From contig JAIOKI010000006.1 in assembly GCA_028335825.1 (NCBI GenBank), forward strand, positions 186,001 through 250,000: 64,000 bases of DNA. The letters run 5' to 3'. This document shows, piece after piece, positions 29,042 to 40,625 of this stretch. Under the pieces are notes generated by a model that made no database searches, had not been told where the DNA came from, and saw nothing but the letters and a program-made list of their open reading frames with translations. Position numbers and translations under genes: made by a program. Position 1 is the stretch's first letter. Every line of letters begins with the position of its first letter. The stretch is from Nosema muscidifuracis (taxonomy: Eukaryota > Microsporidia > Nosematidae).

Positions 29042-32000
29042 ATGGGAGTTAGAAGAAAAATAAGAAAATTAATAAAACTAAAATATCATAAAAAACTAAA
29101 TTGGATAAGAATTGAAAGAATATATAATATTATAAAAAATGAATTAAATGATACTAAAGATAAATATACTAATTTTATAAAAAATATATTATCACTTGAT
29201 AACTCTAATGATTCAATACATAAAAAGTTAAAAAAATATTTTAAATATATTCTTACTGAGCATGAAATAGAAAAAATAGATAGCATAATTTCAAAAAAAG
29301 AAAAATTAGAATTTATAGAAAATAGGTATGTAACAAATCAAAGAGCATTGATTTTATATAAAAAAGATTTTAAGAATTATTTTGAGTATCAGATTTTTAA
29401 TAAAGGATATTCTAAGTTGAAACAAATATTTATTGATTATATTAATTATGGAACAACTTATAGTATAGAAAATCTTAGATTAGTAGATTTAGAAAATATA
29501 AAAATTTATGAACCACATGAACAAAGATTAATTAAAGAAGAAAATCAATCATTTGAACAAAATGAAGAAAATCAATCATTAGAAAAAAGATTAATTAAAG
29601 AAGAAAATCAATCGTTAGAAAAAAATGAAGAAAATCAATTATTTGAATCACATGAAAAAAGATTAATTAATGAAAATAATAAATCACCAGAAAAAAGATT
29701 ATTTAATGAAAAAAATCAATCATTAGAAAAAAGATTATTTAATGAAAAAAATCAATCAACAGAAAAAAGATTAATTAATGAAAATTAATCAACAGAAAAA
29801 AGATTATTTAATGAAAAAAATCAACTTTTTAAATTTGATGATTCTTTTGAATTATTAGAAGATTTTAGTAAATTTATTGGATTTCAACTTAATTATGTAC
29901 AAAATGTTGTTAGTAGATCAGCTTTATTAACAAATGAAAATTTATTAGTTTGTGCACCAACAGGAATTGGTAAGACAATTATTGGAGTAATGACTATTTA
30001 TAAATTATTAAAAGATAAAAAATCTATAAAAATAGCTTACATAGCTCCAATGAAATCTTTATCATCTGAAATATATAGATATTTAAAAAAAATATTTTCT
30101 TTAAATATTTTTGAATGTACTTCTGATACTCAAATATCAAAATTAGATATTTTAAATTTTAATATTTTAGTAGGTACACCTGAAAAAATAGAAATTTTAA
30201 TGAGAAATAATCCTCTTCTTAAATTTAATTTAATAATTTTAGATGAAATTCATGTATTAAATGAAAATAGAGGACATGTTATAGAATCTATAGTTATGAG
30301 ATCAAAGATAAATAAAAATTGTAGACTTGTTGGAATGAGTGCTACAATTTATAATTATGAAGATATTGGTTTATTTCTTAAATGTAAATCTAATAATATT
30401 TATTATTTTAATGAGTCATATAGACCTGTACCTATAAAATATAAAATTATTCAAAGTCAAAATTTTAAAGTAGATTTATTAGATATTTTTAATGAATTGA
30501 TTGGTCCTTTTCTAATTTTTGTACATTCCAGAAAAGATACAATTGAACTTTCTGATTTTTTATGCAATTATTTAAATATAAAAAAAAATAAATGTGATGA
30601 ATCATGCATAAAAAAAAATAAATGTGATAAATCATGCATAAAAAAAAATAATTGTGATGAATCATGCATAATTTGTAAAACTGATACAGAAATTTATGAA
30701 AAATATTTTAATTATGGAATTGGTATACATCATGCAGGATTATCTAAAGAAGTAAAACTTAAAATGGAACATTTATTTAGAATAGGAAATTTAAATATTT
30801 TAATAAGTACATCTACTTTATCATATGGAATTAATTTACCAATCAAAACTGTAATAATAATGGGAACTAAATATTTTAATAAAAATAAAAATGATTATGA
30901 AATCTTAAGCAATATGTCAATTAAACAAATGTTAGGAAGAGCAGGTAGAGATATTTCAATTAATGAATTTTGTAATGGAATAGTTTTATCAGAAAAATTT
31001 ATAGATTCATATTTTTATGAACAAACAATAGAAAGTAATTTATTGATAAATATTCAGAATATAATTTTATCACAGATCCAATATTTAAAAAGTATTTATC
31101 AAATATATAATTGGTTTAAAGGATCATATTTTTATATAAGATTAAGAAAAATTAATCCAGAATATTTTAAATATTCTTTAGAAATAATTTATACTACTTT
31201 AAATAATTTAATTAATTATAAAATGATAAATCAAAAATATGAGATTACACATTTAGGAAAAATATGTAACAAATTTTATATAGATTATAAAGATTGTTGG
31301 TATGTTTATAATAATATAAAGAATGTTATGTTAGATGGATCATTTTTAGATTTATTAAGTGGGTTCAATATTTTTAAAGATATAAAAGTTGAGAATTTTA
31401 TAAGTCAAGATAATAATATAAATATTAATAATAATATAAATATTAATGATAATATAAATATTAATAAGAATATAAATCAAGATATTAATAATAATATTAA
31501 TAAGAATATAAATAAGAATATAAATATTAATAAGAATATAAATCGAGTCAATATTAATTCTGTAAATCAAGATATAGCTAATAATATAAATATTAATATT
31601 AATAATAATTTTATAATTCCAAGTAAATCTGAAATATCAAAATTGTATCAATTATTTATTTCAAATTTTATTTTACAAGCAGATATTTTAGAAGATAATT
31701 TATCAAGAATTTTTAAGTGTATATTAGAAATATCTTTATATAAAAAATATTATGTAAGTAAACTTGCTATAGAATATTATAAATCATCACTTACTAAATT
31801 ATTTATATATGAAAATCCTATAAAACAGATTACAGGAAAATATTTAGGACCATTTATTTCTACTAAAATATTAATTAAGATAAGTAAAGATCCAGAAGTT
31901 AAATTTATACCAAATTTTATTTTAAATACAGATTTCTTTGATAAATACTTAAAATTAAGTATATTTACTAAATATGATTATTCAAAATTTAATAAGCTTA

Positions 32001-33196
32001 TGATTTTAATATTCAATAATGATAAATTATTAATTAAGGATATTTTATATATTAATAATAGAGAATCTACTAAATTTTATAAGATAAAGAAATTTAAATA
32101 TTATGAGATTAATATAATTAGTTATGATTTAATAAATTGTACATATAAAAAAACAGTAGAAAGAAATGATATTTATTTAAAATATAAATTATTTAAACCA
32201 AAAAATATTATTAGATCAAAATTTTTAGAATATTATGATAAAATAAGTGATACTGTATTTAAAATAAGAGATGATTCATTAATTTTAGTTAGTACAAATA
32301 ATTTATTAGATTATTATAAGAATGCATATTTAATTAATCAATTTGATAAATTTAATAATGGGTCTGAATATAGAATAATTGATGAGTCTAATCAAATAAT
32401 TGATAAGTTTAATCAAATATCTACTCAATCTAATCAAATACTAAGTAACCAATCTAATAATCAAATACTAAATAATCAGGTTAATAATCAATCTACTCAA
32501 TCTAATCAATCTACTCAATCTAATAAATCTACTCAATTTAATGATATACACATTATAGGAGAAATTAATATATCAGAATATAAAAATATAAGAAATATTT
32601 CTAATAGAAAAATATACTATCATTGTGATAATTTACAAATAAAGATAAAGAAATCTAAAAAGTTTATTTTATCAAGTAATTCACTTACTTTACTAGATAA
32701 GAATATTAAAAATAATATGAATATGGGAAATTTAATTAAGTTAATATTTTCTCTACCTGAAATGTATAAAAAAATTACAGATGAAAATTTTAAGAAATAT
32801 AATGGAAGTGAATATGGAATGAATTTTATAATCTTTTATAAATATTTATATGAAGATATAAATTATGATACTACTTTAGTCAGGTACTGTCTAAATATAT
32901 TATTTAATAAGTGTAGTAATAAGAAATATCTAAAGACAATGTTTAATATTTTATTTCTAATACAAAGAATTAATAAATATAAAGTTAAGAAGTATGAAAT
33001 ATATAAAAATGAAGATAAATTAATTATTAATATGATAGATAAATATGAAGATGATAATGTTAATATTTATATACTTAATAAAGATTCAGAGTACAAAATA
33101 TATAAATTAGATTTCTTAGGAAAGAAAGAAGTATCATTTTTTGAAGGCGTTAATTATATAATATGTGATCATTGTAAAGGATATGAAATATTTTAG
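29042..33196 (+). CDS. Ski2-like helicase of the Brr2/Slh1 family, one in-frame stop
   Basis: One continuous frame of 1385 codons interrupted only by TAA at 29786-29788 (codon 249). Downstream of the stop are all core helicase motifs: Walker A CAPTGIGKT (~304), LDEIHVL (~400), GMSATIYNYED (~431), RPVPIKYKI, FVHSRKDT (~495), HHAGLSKE (~563), TLSYGINLP and QMLGRAGR (~630), then a degenerate Sec63-type region. The nearest relatives by motif are the first cassettes of Brr2 and Slh1/ASCC3; only one cassette is present. Codons ~160-260 are repeats of EKRL(I/F)NE(K/N)NQS type, and the stop lies inside this array. Other insertions: three 10-residue CxxxC units (30584-30673) between motifs IV and V, an Asn/Ile tract (31405-31610) and a Gln/Ser/Asn tract (32390-32540). 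The next ATG after the stop (29990) lies behind Walker A, so a downstream restart would be inactive. Confidence 0.8.
29540..29825 (+). repeat. coding repeat array containing the helicase stop codon
   Basis: About eight imperfect units of 33-39 bases encoding EKRL(I/F)(K/N)E(E/K)NQS. Units alternate between AAAGAAGAAAATCAATCA and AATGAAAAAAATCAATCA forms. The TAA at 29786 arises where one unit is shortened next to GAAAAT. Repeats of this kind are prone to slippage and to assembly error. Confidence 0.7.
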
Positions 33197-33444
33197 TATG
33201 TCTTATTTATGAGTGTTAATTATATAATATGTGATATCTTAAATTAAATATTTTAGTATAAGAAATTAACAATTATTTTAATATGAGTAATAAATTAATT
33301 TTTTAGTATTAGTAATTAACAACTTAAATATTGAAGTAGTTAACAACTTAGAAATTTTAGTATAAATAATAAATTAAATTAGTACAATCAAATACAAATA
33401 TTATATTATCAAAATAAATTATAGTACAATAAAATACAACTATT

Positions 33445-34614
33445 TTAATTATTAATGTTGCAAATCTTCTTTAATTTTTCAATCTGTTTAAGACTGTCTT
33501 CTTCAAATTGATAATCTTTCCTTTTATCATATAAAATAAGTGACATATCACTGTGATTGAGTATTCCATTAATTTCATCATCAAGTATCATTTTTCTTAT
33601 TCTTTTCTCAATTACATCCAAATCAAAATTTAATTCATTGGCAATAAATTGTAAATAAATTACTGAATAAGCTTCAATAATCTTTAAAATATTACTTTCT
33701 AATAAAATATCATAAAGATAAGTCAAATGAGAATAAAGAAATTCATCACTCTCAAGGATAATTTTATTATTTTCTAATAAATCTAAATATCTTCTAAGAT
33801 TCCTATCTGTACAACATTTACCAATTTCTAATAATAATTTTACTACACTATCATTAGTGTGATGAACTGTATTTTTATTCTTAAATAAAGCATCTAATTC
33901 ATTCTGATTTTTTGAAATAATTTTACTTAATATAAGATATCTAAGAGATACACAAGCTGCATCATATTTCTTATCAATAGTAAAACCTTCTATAGATTCT
34001 AAGAAATATGAGAAAGCTGTTTTATAATTACGTTCATCACATAAGTACATTCCATTAAAAAGATCAATTTGTGCTTGTAATTCGTAAGAACAATACGTAC
34101 TAACAGCTAGTGCTCTAGCAGAAGTCAAACTAGCCTTTGCTCTACTAAAATTCTTAATTTTATAATAAGCTTTACTTTCATATACATAAAGACCAATAAG
34201 ATTATTCTTATCATCAAATTTCTTTAAATCTTTAACTACTTCTTTAATTCTTGTTAGTGCTTCATGAAATCTACTTACATAAATATATACATAAATCCTT
34301 TTACATTCCAAATCCAATCTAAGTAAATTTTTATTATCTTTGTCTGCCCATATAATAAGATCATCAAGAACTTTAAGCATCTTTTCTAATGTACTAGAAT
34401 CACAAGGTACCATATCAAATATCTTTTTAATTATTTTAGTTATTCTTGCTGTAGTAATATCTTCCCATAATGATTTAATATTTATTATATTATTTTTAAG
34501 AAGTTCAAAGTCCTGACTCTCTATAGTCATCTTTTGTATTTCTAAAAATGATGTCTCTTTTTCTTCTTGGGATGAGTTTTTATTTTTTATAAGGTCTGTA
34601 TATTCTCTAATCAT
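33445..34614 (-). CDS. RPN6: 26S proteasome lid subunit Rpn6 (PSMD11)
   Basis: 389 residues (yeast Rpn6 434), a TPR-like solenoid followed by a PCI domain. Seen: FSRAKASLTSARALAVSTYC, LQAQIDLFNGMYLCDERNYK, TAFSYFLESIEGF, LRYLILSKII, SHLTYLYDILLESNILKIIE and the PCI winged helix DVIEKRIRKMILDDEINGIL, ending ILYDKRKDYQF. Rpn6 clamps the proteasome lid to the core particle. CCCC lies six bases before the ATG. It is slightly shortened at the N-terminus. It converges on the helicase with a 248-base spacer. Confidence 0.93.
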   Translation of the reverse strand: MIREYTDLIKNKNSSQEEKETSFLEIQKMTIESQDFELLKNNIINIKSLWEDITTARITKIIKKIFDMVPCDSSTLEKMLKVLDDLIIWADKDNKNLLRLDLECKRIYVYIYVSRFHEALTRIKEVVKDLKKFDDKNNLIGLYVYESKAYYKIKNFSRAKASLTSARALAVSTYCSYELQAQIDLFNGMYLCDERNYKTAFSYFLESIEGFTIDKKYDAACVSLRYLILSKIISKNQNELDALFKNKNTVHHTNDSVVKLLLEIGKCCTDRNLRRYLDLLENNKIILESDEFLYSHLTYLYDILLESNILKIIEAYSVIYLQFIANELNFDLDVIEKRIRKMILDDEINGILNHSDMSLILYDKRKDYQFEEDSLKQIEKLKKICNINN

Positions 34615-34833
34615 TTTTATGGGGATAAAAAATGAAATGTATTTATATTTGTTTGCATAAAATAATATTCAAATTTATGTAAATGTATATTAAAAATGTA
34701 TTTTAATACAAAATATTTTATAGATGTATATTATTAAAAAATATTTATGTATCTTAATAGTATTTAATAATATTAATTATTTAATACAAAATACTTCATT
34801 TGATAAAAACACTTCATTTAATAATTACTCTTC

Positions 34834-35169
34834 TTATAAACCTTCAAAAATATCTTCAATTTCATCTTTAAAAATACAATAACATTCTAAATATGCAAAT
34901 ATTCTACCAGATATTCCAAAAAGTATCATAGATAATTTAGTAAAATGTCCCATAGTAAAATATGAAGAAGCTGATAAATAAATATTAATTGAACATTTCT
35001 GTAATTTTTCTTTATTATTTTGTGACATATCTGAAATAAATAATCTAACAGATTTCCTAAGTTCATTGAGTCTGTTTAATAAAATTGAAGATTTAAATTG
35101 ATTCTTAGATTTGTAATATAATTTAGAAATTATATCGTATTCTTTTTTTAATACATGAATATTATCCAT
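34834..35169 (-). CDS. small protein resembling Rmp1/Nepro RNase MRP components
   Basis: 111 residues. IISKLYYKSKNQFKSSILLN...LRKSVRLFI follows the pattern of the Rmp1/Nepro N-terminal domain (L-x-x-x-YK-x-KNQH-R-S-x-x-x-x-x-L-x-x-LRK). The later stretch SSYFTMGHFTKLSMILFGIS followed by GRIFAYLE fits its second helix pair. Those proteins belong to RNase MRP/P-type rRNA processing particles. The match is by pattern only, in a short divergent protein. CCC on the coding strand touches the start codon (plus-strand GGG 35170-35172), which supports it as a gene. It lies downstream of SMARCAL1 on the same strand. Confidence 0.4.
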   Translation of the reverse strand: MDNIHVLKKEYDIISKLYYKSKNQFKSSILLNRLNELRKSVRLFISDMSQNNKEKLQKCSINIYLSASSYFTMGHFTKLSMILFGISGRIFAYLECYCIFKDEIEDIFEGL

Positions 35170-35507
35170 GGGCTAATAAGAATTTATTTTAGATATTTTT
35201 TTGTTCATATAAAAAAATTGAATTTAATTTCTAAAAACATGAGTTCTAAACTGCGCTGGAGTTGGTGCTTTGATATTATTTGAGTATATTGAATTATATA
35301 AGTTATTTATGGTTCTAACTTACGCTGGAGTTAGTGCTTTGGTATTGTTTAAGTATTTTGAATTTAATTTCTAAAAACATGAGTTCTAACTTACGCTGGA
35401 GTTGATGCTTTGATAATATTTAAGTATATTGAATTATTAAAAGTATTTATTTATTATTGAATTAAATAAAAATTCTTTTCTAAGAACAGAAAAGCTTTGG
35501 CTAGTAT
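35170..35507. repeat. 70-bp minisatellite with GC-richer core
   Basis: Three copies of a 70-base unit, with the core starting at 35241, 35311 and 35381. The core GTTCTAACTTACGCTGGAGT then T(A/G)GTGCTTTG is the only clearly GC-richer repeat among the spacers. At the right end, 35473-35486 is a TTCTT...AAGAA hairpin followed by AGAAAAGCTTTGGCTAGTAT, a member of the dispersed hairpin family seen at 1.0, 37.3 and 42.2 kb. Confidence 0.75.
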
Positions 35508-37253
35508 TTAATTATTTTTCTTAATAAATTCATCTAAAGAGGTCTGTTGAATATCGTACTTGCTACATTCAGCATTTTTTAAATTATTTTTTCCCATTCC
35601 TAAACTTTGTAAAACATTCAGTTTTTTAATTAAAACTGGCCATACATATTCATCTACTGTTCCTTTACATACAAGATAATGAATATCTACACTACTACTC
35701 TGTCCAATTCTGTGAACACGATCTTCTGCTTGTAGTAATGTACCTGGATTCCAATATAATTCAGCAAATACAACAAGTTTTCCACTAGTAAGAGTTAATC
35801 CTGTATTACAAGCTGTTATACTTAATAAAGCCACTCTCACATTGTCATTATTCTGATATTCTTGAACCATTTTATGTCTTTGTGAAGTTGGTACTGATCC
35901 ATCAATCTTAATAAAATTAACTTTTTTCTCTTTTAAATATTTCGTTAATCCTTCCATCATCGTATTATGATGCGCGAAAATGATAAATTTAACGTCACGT
36001 TCGAGAATAGTATCTATATACAATTTTACTGGATCAAGCTTAATTACAGCTGCGTCATTATACATAGACATCACATTTTGTTCTACATTATCTCCAATTA
36101 AAGGTAAATTATAAACTTCAAGTTTCTTACCACAATTAATTATTATCTGTCTACGGGATTTAGAAGGTAATTGATTAAGTACTTCATCTTTAAGTCTTCG
36201 TATCATAAAATACTTATTTAAAATAAAATTAAGCTCTTCCGCATTACTACATCCTTTGTAGTCATACCATTGCTTAATCTTTCTACCATTACAATATCTC
36301 ATACCATATTCTGAAAAAGTAGGAAATAAAGTTTTATCTATACTTGATATTATAGTATATAATTCAAGAGGTCGACTCACAGCAGGAGTTCCTGACATTA
36401 AAACAAGTCGACCAGCATTTTGTAAAATTGGTAAAATATTTTTAGTTCTTTTACTTGTTGCTGATTTTATATAATGACATTCGTCTGCAATAACAACCCC
36501 ATAATTCATAATTTTAATTATATCAATAAATCTACTACACATATCGTAACTAATTATAGATATTTTATCTCCAAAATCTGTACGAGATCTTACTACCTTA
36601 GATTCAATACCTAGAAATTGTTGTATAGAAGCAGCCCAATTATCTAATAAAGAAGCTGGTGCTATTATAAGAAGTGGCCATTCGAGTTTGTAAAATAAAG
36701 CTATACCAAGTGCTTGAATAGTTTTTCCAAGACCCATATCATCTCCTAAAATGACACGTCACCCTCTATTAAGTGCAAAATTCACACTTTCTTTCTGAAA
36801 CACAAACATTTTATCATAAATTTCTCCTATAAGTTCATATTTCTTGTTCTGTAACGGTTTGCTTAATATATTGAGAGGTCCTTTAGGAATATCTTTAAAA
36901 ACAAATTTACTTGTTTTGAGTTGTTTTCGTATCTTTAAATAATCCGAGTGAGTTATTCTCCATTCGTTATGCTTTACGTCGTAAACTGTATCGTCGAGTT
37001 CAAATAAAATATTTGCTAATACTTTATTAGATGGCTTAAGTGTTATTGTACCATGTTCATTAATACTGACTTTAAGTTTGTAACCAGTTTTATCGTCTGG
37101 ATTTTCCGGTAATTTTAGTTTGACAATTTCGTCACTTTTTTCTAATCTTGATTTCAAATTATTAGATCCAATATTCTTATTATTCTCTGAAGTTACTGAT
37201 AAAAGTTTCTTTTCTATTATGTTTTGCCAGTTTGATTTCTTTTTGTCATCCAT
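35508..37253 (-). CDS. SMARCAL1: SMARCAL1 annealing helicase (SNF2 family), one in-frame stop
   Basis: A 582-codon frame with a single in-frame TGA at 36759-36761 (codon 165). N-terminal half: HARP domain (LFELDDTVYDVKHNEWRITH ... FVFKDIPKGP). Directly after the TGA: RVILGDDMGLGKTIQALGIA (Walker A), PLLIIAPASLLDNW, IADECHYIKS, MSGTPAVSRPLELYT, YCNGRKIKQWYDYKG, FMIRRLKDEVLNQLPSK, TGLTLTSG and QAEDRVHRIGQ. These are all SNF2 motifs and match SMARCAL1 block for block. The TGA occupies the second Gly of the family's RGGR block (NRG-stop-RVIL). No other break is visible. SMARCAL1 reanneals RPA-coated DNA at stalled forks. CCCC at 37259-37262 selects ATG 37253 over an upstream in-frame ATG. Confidence 0.88.
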
Positions 37254-37607
37254 ATGGAGGGGTAATACTTTTAAAATTATCAATATATATATAAAATTAT
37301 TGAAGTTCCTTAATTATTTATTTTTAACCCTTAATAAAAGTACATTCCCGTTCTCAAAACGGAAAAGCTTAGTTTTAATTTATTAAATATGACAAATATT
37401 TTCTACATATGAAAATAACTATTTAATTTAAAATTTTACAAATAAACCACAATAATGATATCACTTTGATAAATTAAATTTATTCAAGTATGGTAGATAC
37501 TTTCTACATACAAATATAACTATTTAATTTAAAAATTTTTACAAATATACCACAATAATGATATCATTTTGATAAATTAAATTCATTTAATAGATCATTT
37601 GTAAACT
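37254..37607. repeat. spacer with a dispersed hairpin repeat and a 90-bp duplication
   Basis: 354 bases. At 37330-37380 is one copy of the dispersed family: TTAATAAAAGTACATTCCCG, with hairpin CCGTT-CTCAA-AACGG at 37348-37362, then AAAAGCTTAG. From 37385 to 37600 is a roughly 105-base direct duplication around ACCACAATAATGATATCA (near 37447 and 37551). No gene seen. Confidence 0.65.
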
Positions 37608-40070
37608 TTAATGATAATTAATTATTTCTCTATCTACCAAATAATGTTCTCTTCTAATATCATCTACAAAATTTCTAAATCTTCGATATAGAAATCCATT
37701 GAAATACAAAAAGATAATGATAATCACAAATAGATATAAAATGGGTATATCAGGAGTGCATCCTATACTAAATGAAATCCAAGATTTAAGATATCTAATA
37801 GTACATAAAAGAAGAGTAGTAGTAGCTGTAAATGAGTAAAGTCTTCTTACAATACTTGTAAACGAATAATTAACTACAGTAATCTCGAATAAAAACTTCA
37901 ATAAGAAATATCCAAGGATATCTGAGGTAGCAAAAAAATTTACAAACAAATTACTAGGAATAATATTCATAGAATCATTACCATACAATAAAATCGACAG
38001 GAATGTGATCCACAATGGCCATACAAGATTTAAGTATAAATAAAATATTCCACTTTTCAAATGATTTCTAATTTTTAGAGAACTTGGCATAGCTAACGTA
38101 ATAAACATAACAACTCCGAATACAGAAATAAACAAATAATCAACATAATCTTCAAGAAAATTGTGCTTTTGAACTAAACGATTCGTTATTAATTTAGTAA
38201 GTCTAAAAAGCAATTTAAATACTAAAGATGTATTGAAGGTTATCATAAATACCATAGCATAGAGATAAAATTTAAAATATTCTGGTACGTAAAATACTGA
38301 ATAATCTCTAGAATTATTTTTACAAAAATACTTCTCTATGTCTTCTCCTGAAACTTTACGCTCGAACCTTTTTTCTACTTTATCTACGTCATAGTACTTA
38401 TGCTTATTAGGAAGCCATCTAAAACAATCCTTACTTAGATTTTCTAAAGAGAATATTTCGTTATACAAAAAATTATCCATCTTAACCAATCTACTACAAA
38501 ATCGTATTATTACGTTATTAATATTCATAATAGAAAATAATGTATAATCGAAAGTAGATGATAATATATTAATTAACTTGAGAACGATAAATAACTTTTT
38601 CAAATCTCTAATACACAACTTCCTATTAATTTCCCCTTTAAGTAAACTAAAAATTATAGCATACATTCCTATGTGTATAAAAGAATTTCTTAGTACTTTG
38701 TAATATGTTGTAATTAGAGATACTTTAGATAACTTATATAAAAATTCGAAAGATCCACTTTCAGGATCAGCAAAGGGCCAGAATAAACCATTTCTGAACT
38801 TTTCTTTATACATCAATATAAAATTCTTTAGGAATGAGTTAAAAAGATATCCTAGCATTATATGAAAGATAAATGAATATAAAGATCTAAGATGATATTT
38901 TGAAAAATCCACAACTATACCTTGATTTATCAAATAAGAAAATAAGAAGTGTATAAATATACCGTCTATATATATTATTATAGCAAAACATAAGAATATC
39001 AAATTAAGAATCCTTAAGAAATCATAAGCTGTTTTATATTTTTTAACTGCCAAAATTGTAGCAAAAAATAGGGCGTAGAAAAGTACGAACGTTTTTGTAA
39101 TTTCGTATAAAAATGCTTCTTTCAGAAATGATGTGAATAACGAATCAGGGAATTCATAATTAATAGATTTCAATAGCTTTGAAAACAAAGATATTATAAA
39201 TATAATATTGCAACATTTAGGAAATAGTTTGTAATCAAATACTATCTCTCTTATCCCACTTCTACTAGTAACTTCATTATCATCCGAACTTACATCATCA
39301 TAATTATCTTCTATCACATTATTTGGTATATTTTCATCTCTAAGTACAGAACTTAAATTGTTTTCTTGATTAGAAACTAAATTTAAATTTCTATGCATAT
39401 TTGTTGAATTAATTCCATCACGCACTGATAAAATTGAACTATTAACATTTCCATTAGACATAAATGAAAGATCTCTTTGAAAAGCTATATTTGACATAAT
39501 CGTATTATGGGATTCAGTAGAAGACATGGCATCACTAGCCATAGAACTCATCACATTTAGAGAATCTATTCTCAAATTTCTTCTTTGTGATCTCATTCTA
39601 GTAGTTCTCGACACATTAAAGTACAAATAATAAATTAAAAATGATATCATAGACACGAATATACCTACTATTCCTATTAAATATAAATTAACTCCCAGAA
39701 ATTCATTAATTCCAAAACCATAGATTTCAAATACCATAAATGAGTTAATTATCACTATAGATGAAACTATAAACAACAGTATCAAAGTCTTGATAATCAA
39801 TTTAAGATATTTCAAAACACAAGAAGCAAATTCTCTTATTAGCAATTTTAATGGAAGAAATTTCGGAGTATTTTCTTTGTAGATATCTTTAAAAACGTAT
39901 TTAAATTTGCAAATCGAACAGAAATTTTTGTTACTACTTTTTATATACATAAAGAGACAGTTTTTATGGATATACTTAATAGACCCAGAGCATTTACACG
40001 GGTAGCATAATTTTTCATCAGCTGTATCACCAACATGGCAAATCTTACAAATGTTTTGATCTTGGCTCAT
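37608..40070 (-). CDS. SSM4: ERAD ubiquitin ligase Doa10/MARCH6-like
   Basis: 820 residues. The N-terminal RING-CH (C4HC3) is complete: CKICHVGDTADEKLCYPCKC ... IHKNCLFMYI ... FCSICKFKYVF (residues ~8-60). After it come about a dozen hydrophobic membrane segments spread over ~85-160, ~310-420, ~440-530 and ~600-800, with a Ser/Asn/Arg-rich cytosolic loop at ~165-290. The layout matches Doa10/MARCH6, a multispanning ER/inner nuclear membrane E3 for misfolded and membrane proteins. Yeast Doa10 is 1319 residues, so this is a compact form. CCCC lies five bases before the ATG. Smaller MARCH ligases have only two membrane segments, which argues against them. Confidence 0.82.
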   Translation of the reverse strand: MSQDQNICKICHVGDTADEKLCYPCKCSGSIKYIHKNCLFMYIKSSNKNFCSICKFKYVFKDIYKENTPKFLPLKLLIREFASCVLKYLKLIIKTLILLFIVSSIVIINSFMVFEIYGFGINEFLGVNLYLIGIVGIFVSMISFLIYYLYFNVSRTTRMRSQRRNLRIDSLNVMSSMASDAMSSTESHNTIMSNIAFQRDLSFMSNGNVNSSILSVRDGINSTNMHRNLNLVSNQENNLSSVLRDENIPNNVIEDNYDDVSSDDNEVTSRSGIREIVFDYKLFPKCCNIIFIISLFSKLLKSINYEFPDSLFTSFLKEAFLYEITKTFVLFYALFFATILAVKKYKTAYDFLRILNLIFLCFAIIIYIDGIFIHFLFSYLINQGIVVDFSKYHLRSLYSFIFHIMLGYLFNSFLKNFILMYKEKFRNGLFWPFADPESGSFEFLYKLSKVSLITTYYKVLRNSFIHIGMYAIIFSLLKGEINRKLCIRDLKKLFIVLKLINILSSTFDYTLFSIMNINNVIIRFCSRLVKMDNFLYNEIFSLENLSKDCFRWLPNKHKYYDVDKVEKRFERKVSGEDIEKYFCKNNSRDYSVFYVPEYFKFYLYAMVFMITFNTSLVFKLLFRLTKLITNRLVQKHNFLEDYVDYLFISVFGVVMFITLAMPSSLKIRNHLKSGIFYLYLNLVWPLWITFLSILLYGNDSMNIIPSNLFVNFFATSDILGYFLLKFLFEITVVNYSFTSIVRRLYSFTATTTLLLCTIRYLKSWISFSIGCTPDIPILYLFVIIIIFLYFNGFLYRRFRNFVDDIRREHYLVDREIINYH

Positions 40071-40625
40071 TTAAAGGGGTCTAAATATTTTTATAAAAAA
40101 CGTAGAAATTTAATTTGAGCTAAGTTTTTTTTTCAATAGGTCAGATAATAAAAAAACGATTTTAAAAATTGATTATAGTTATAAAAAATATATTAAAAAT
40201 CAAATAAAAAAATTAATTTAAGTTTTGTGGAATTCTTAGTCATAAAATGTCAGAAATTAATATTTTCAGTTAAATAATAAAACTTTTCAATTTACTTCCA
40301 AGTTATTTATTTTAAATTAAAATTACGTCTGTAAATGAAAAGTTCTTCGTAGTATAATCTTAACAAAATATTATCTCTATGTATATTTAAGTCTAAATTA
40401 GTGTTATATAATTAATTAATGTATGTTTATTTATTCAACATGTTAATATTTATCTCTTGTTAATTAATATACGTATATCTAGAATGATTATTAAACATAA
40501 ATTGTATGTTGAGTACTTTCTAAGTCTGGAAGTTCTTTTAAACTTCATAGTAATTAAGTTTATAATAAAAATTAATTTTTCAGTTATTGAATGAGTATTT
40601 ATTGATGAAAAAAAATATTATTTAA
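40071..40625. other. spacer, no gene seen
   Basis: 555 bases between two minus-strand genes. AT-rich, without an evident tandem repeat, ORF or RNA gene. Slightly more complex sequence than the other spacers. Confidence 0.5.

Noticed and set aside
29990-33196. A separate helicase gene starting at 29990
   Set aside because: The start would lie after Walker A, and the same frame continues upstream to a proper CCC-marked start at 29042.
35508-36737. A separate SNF2 gene starting within DDMGLGKT
   Set aside because: The ATG is the Met of the Walker A motif and the upstream HARP domain is in the same frame.
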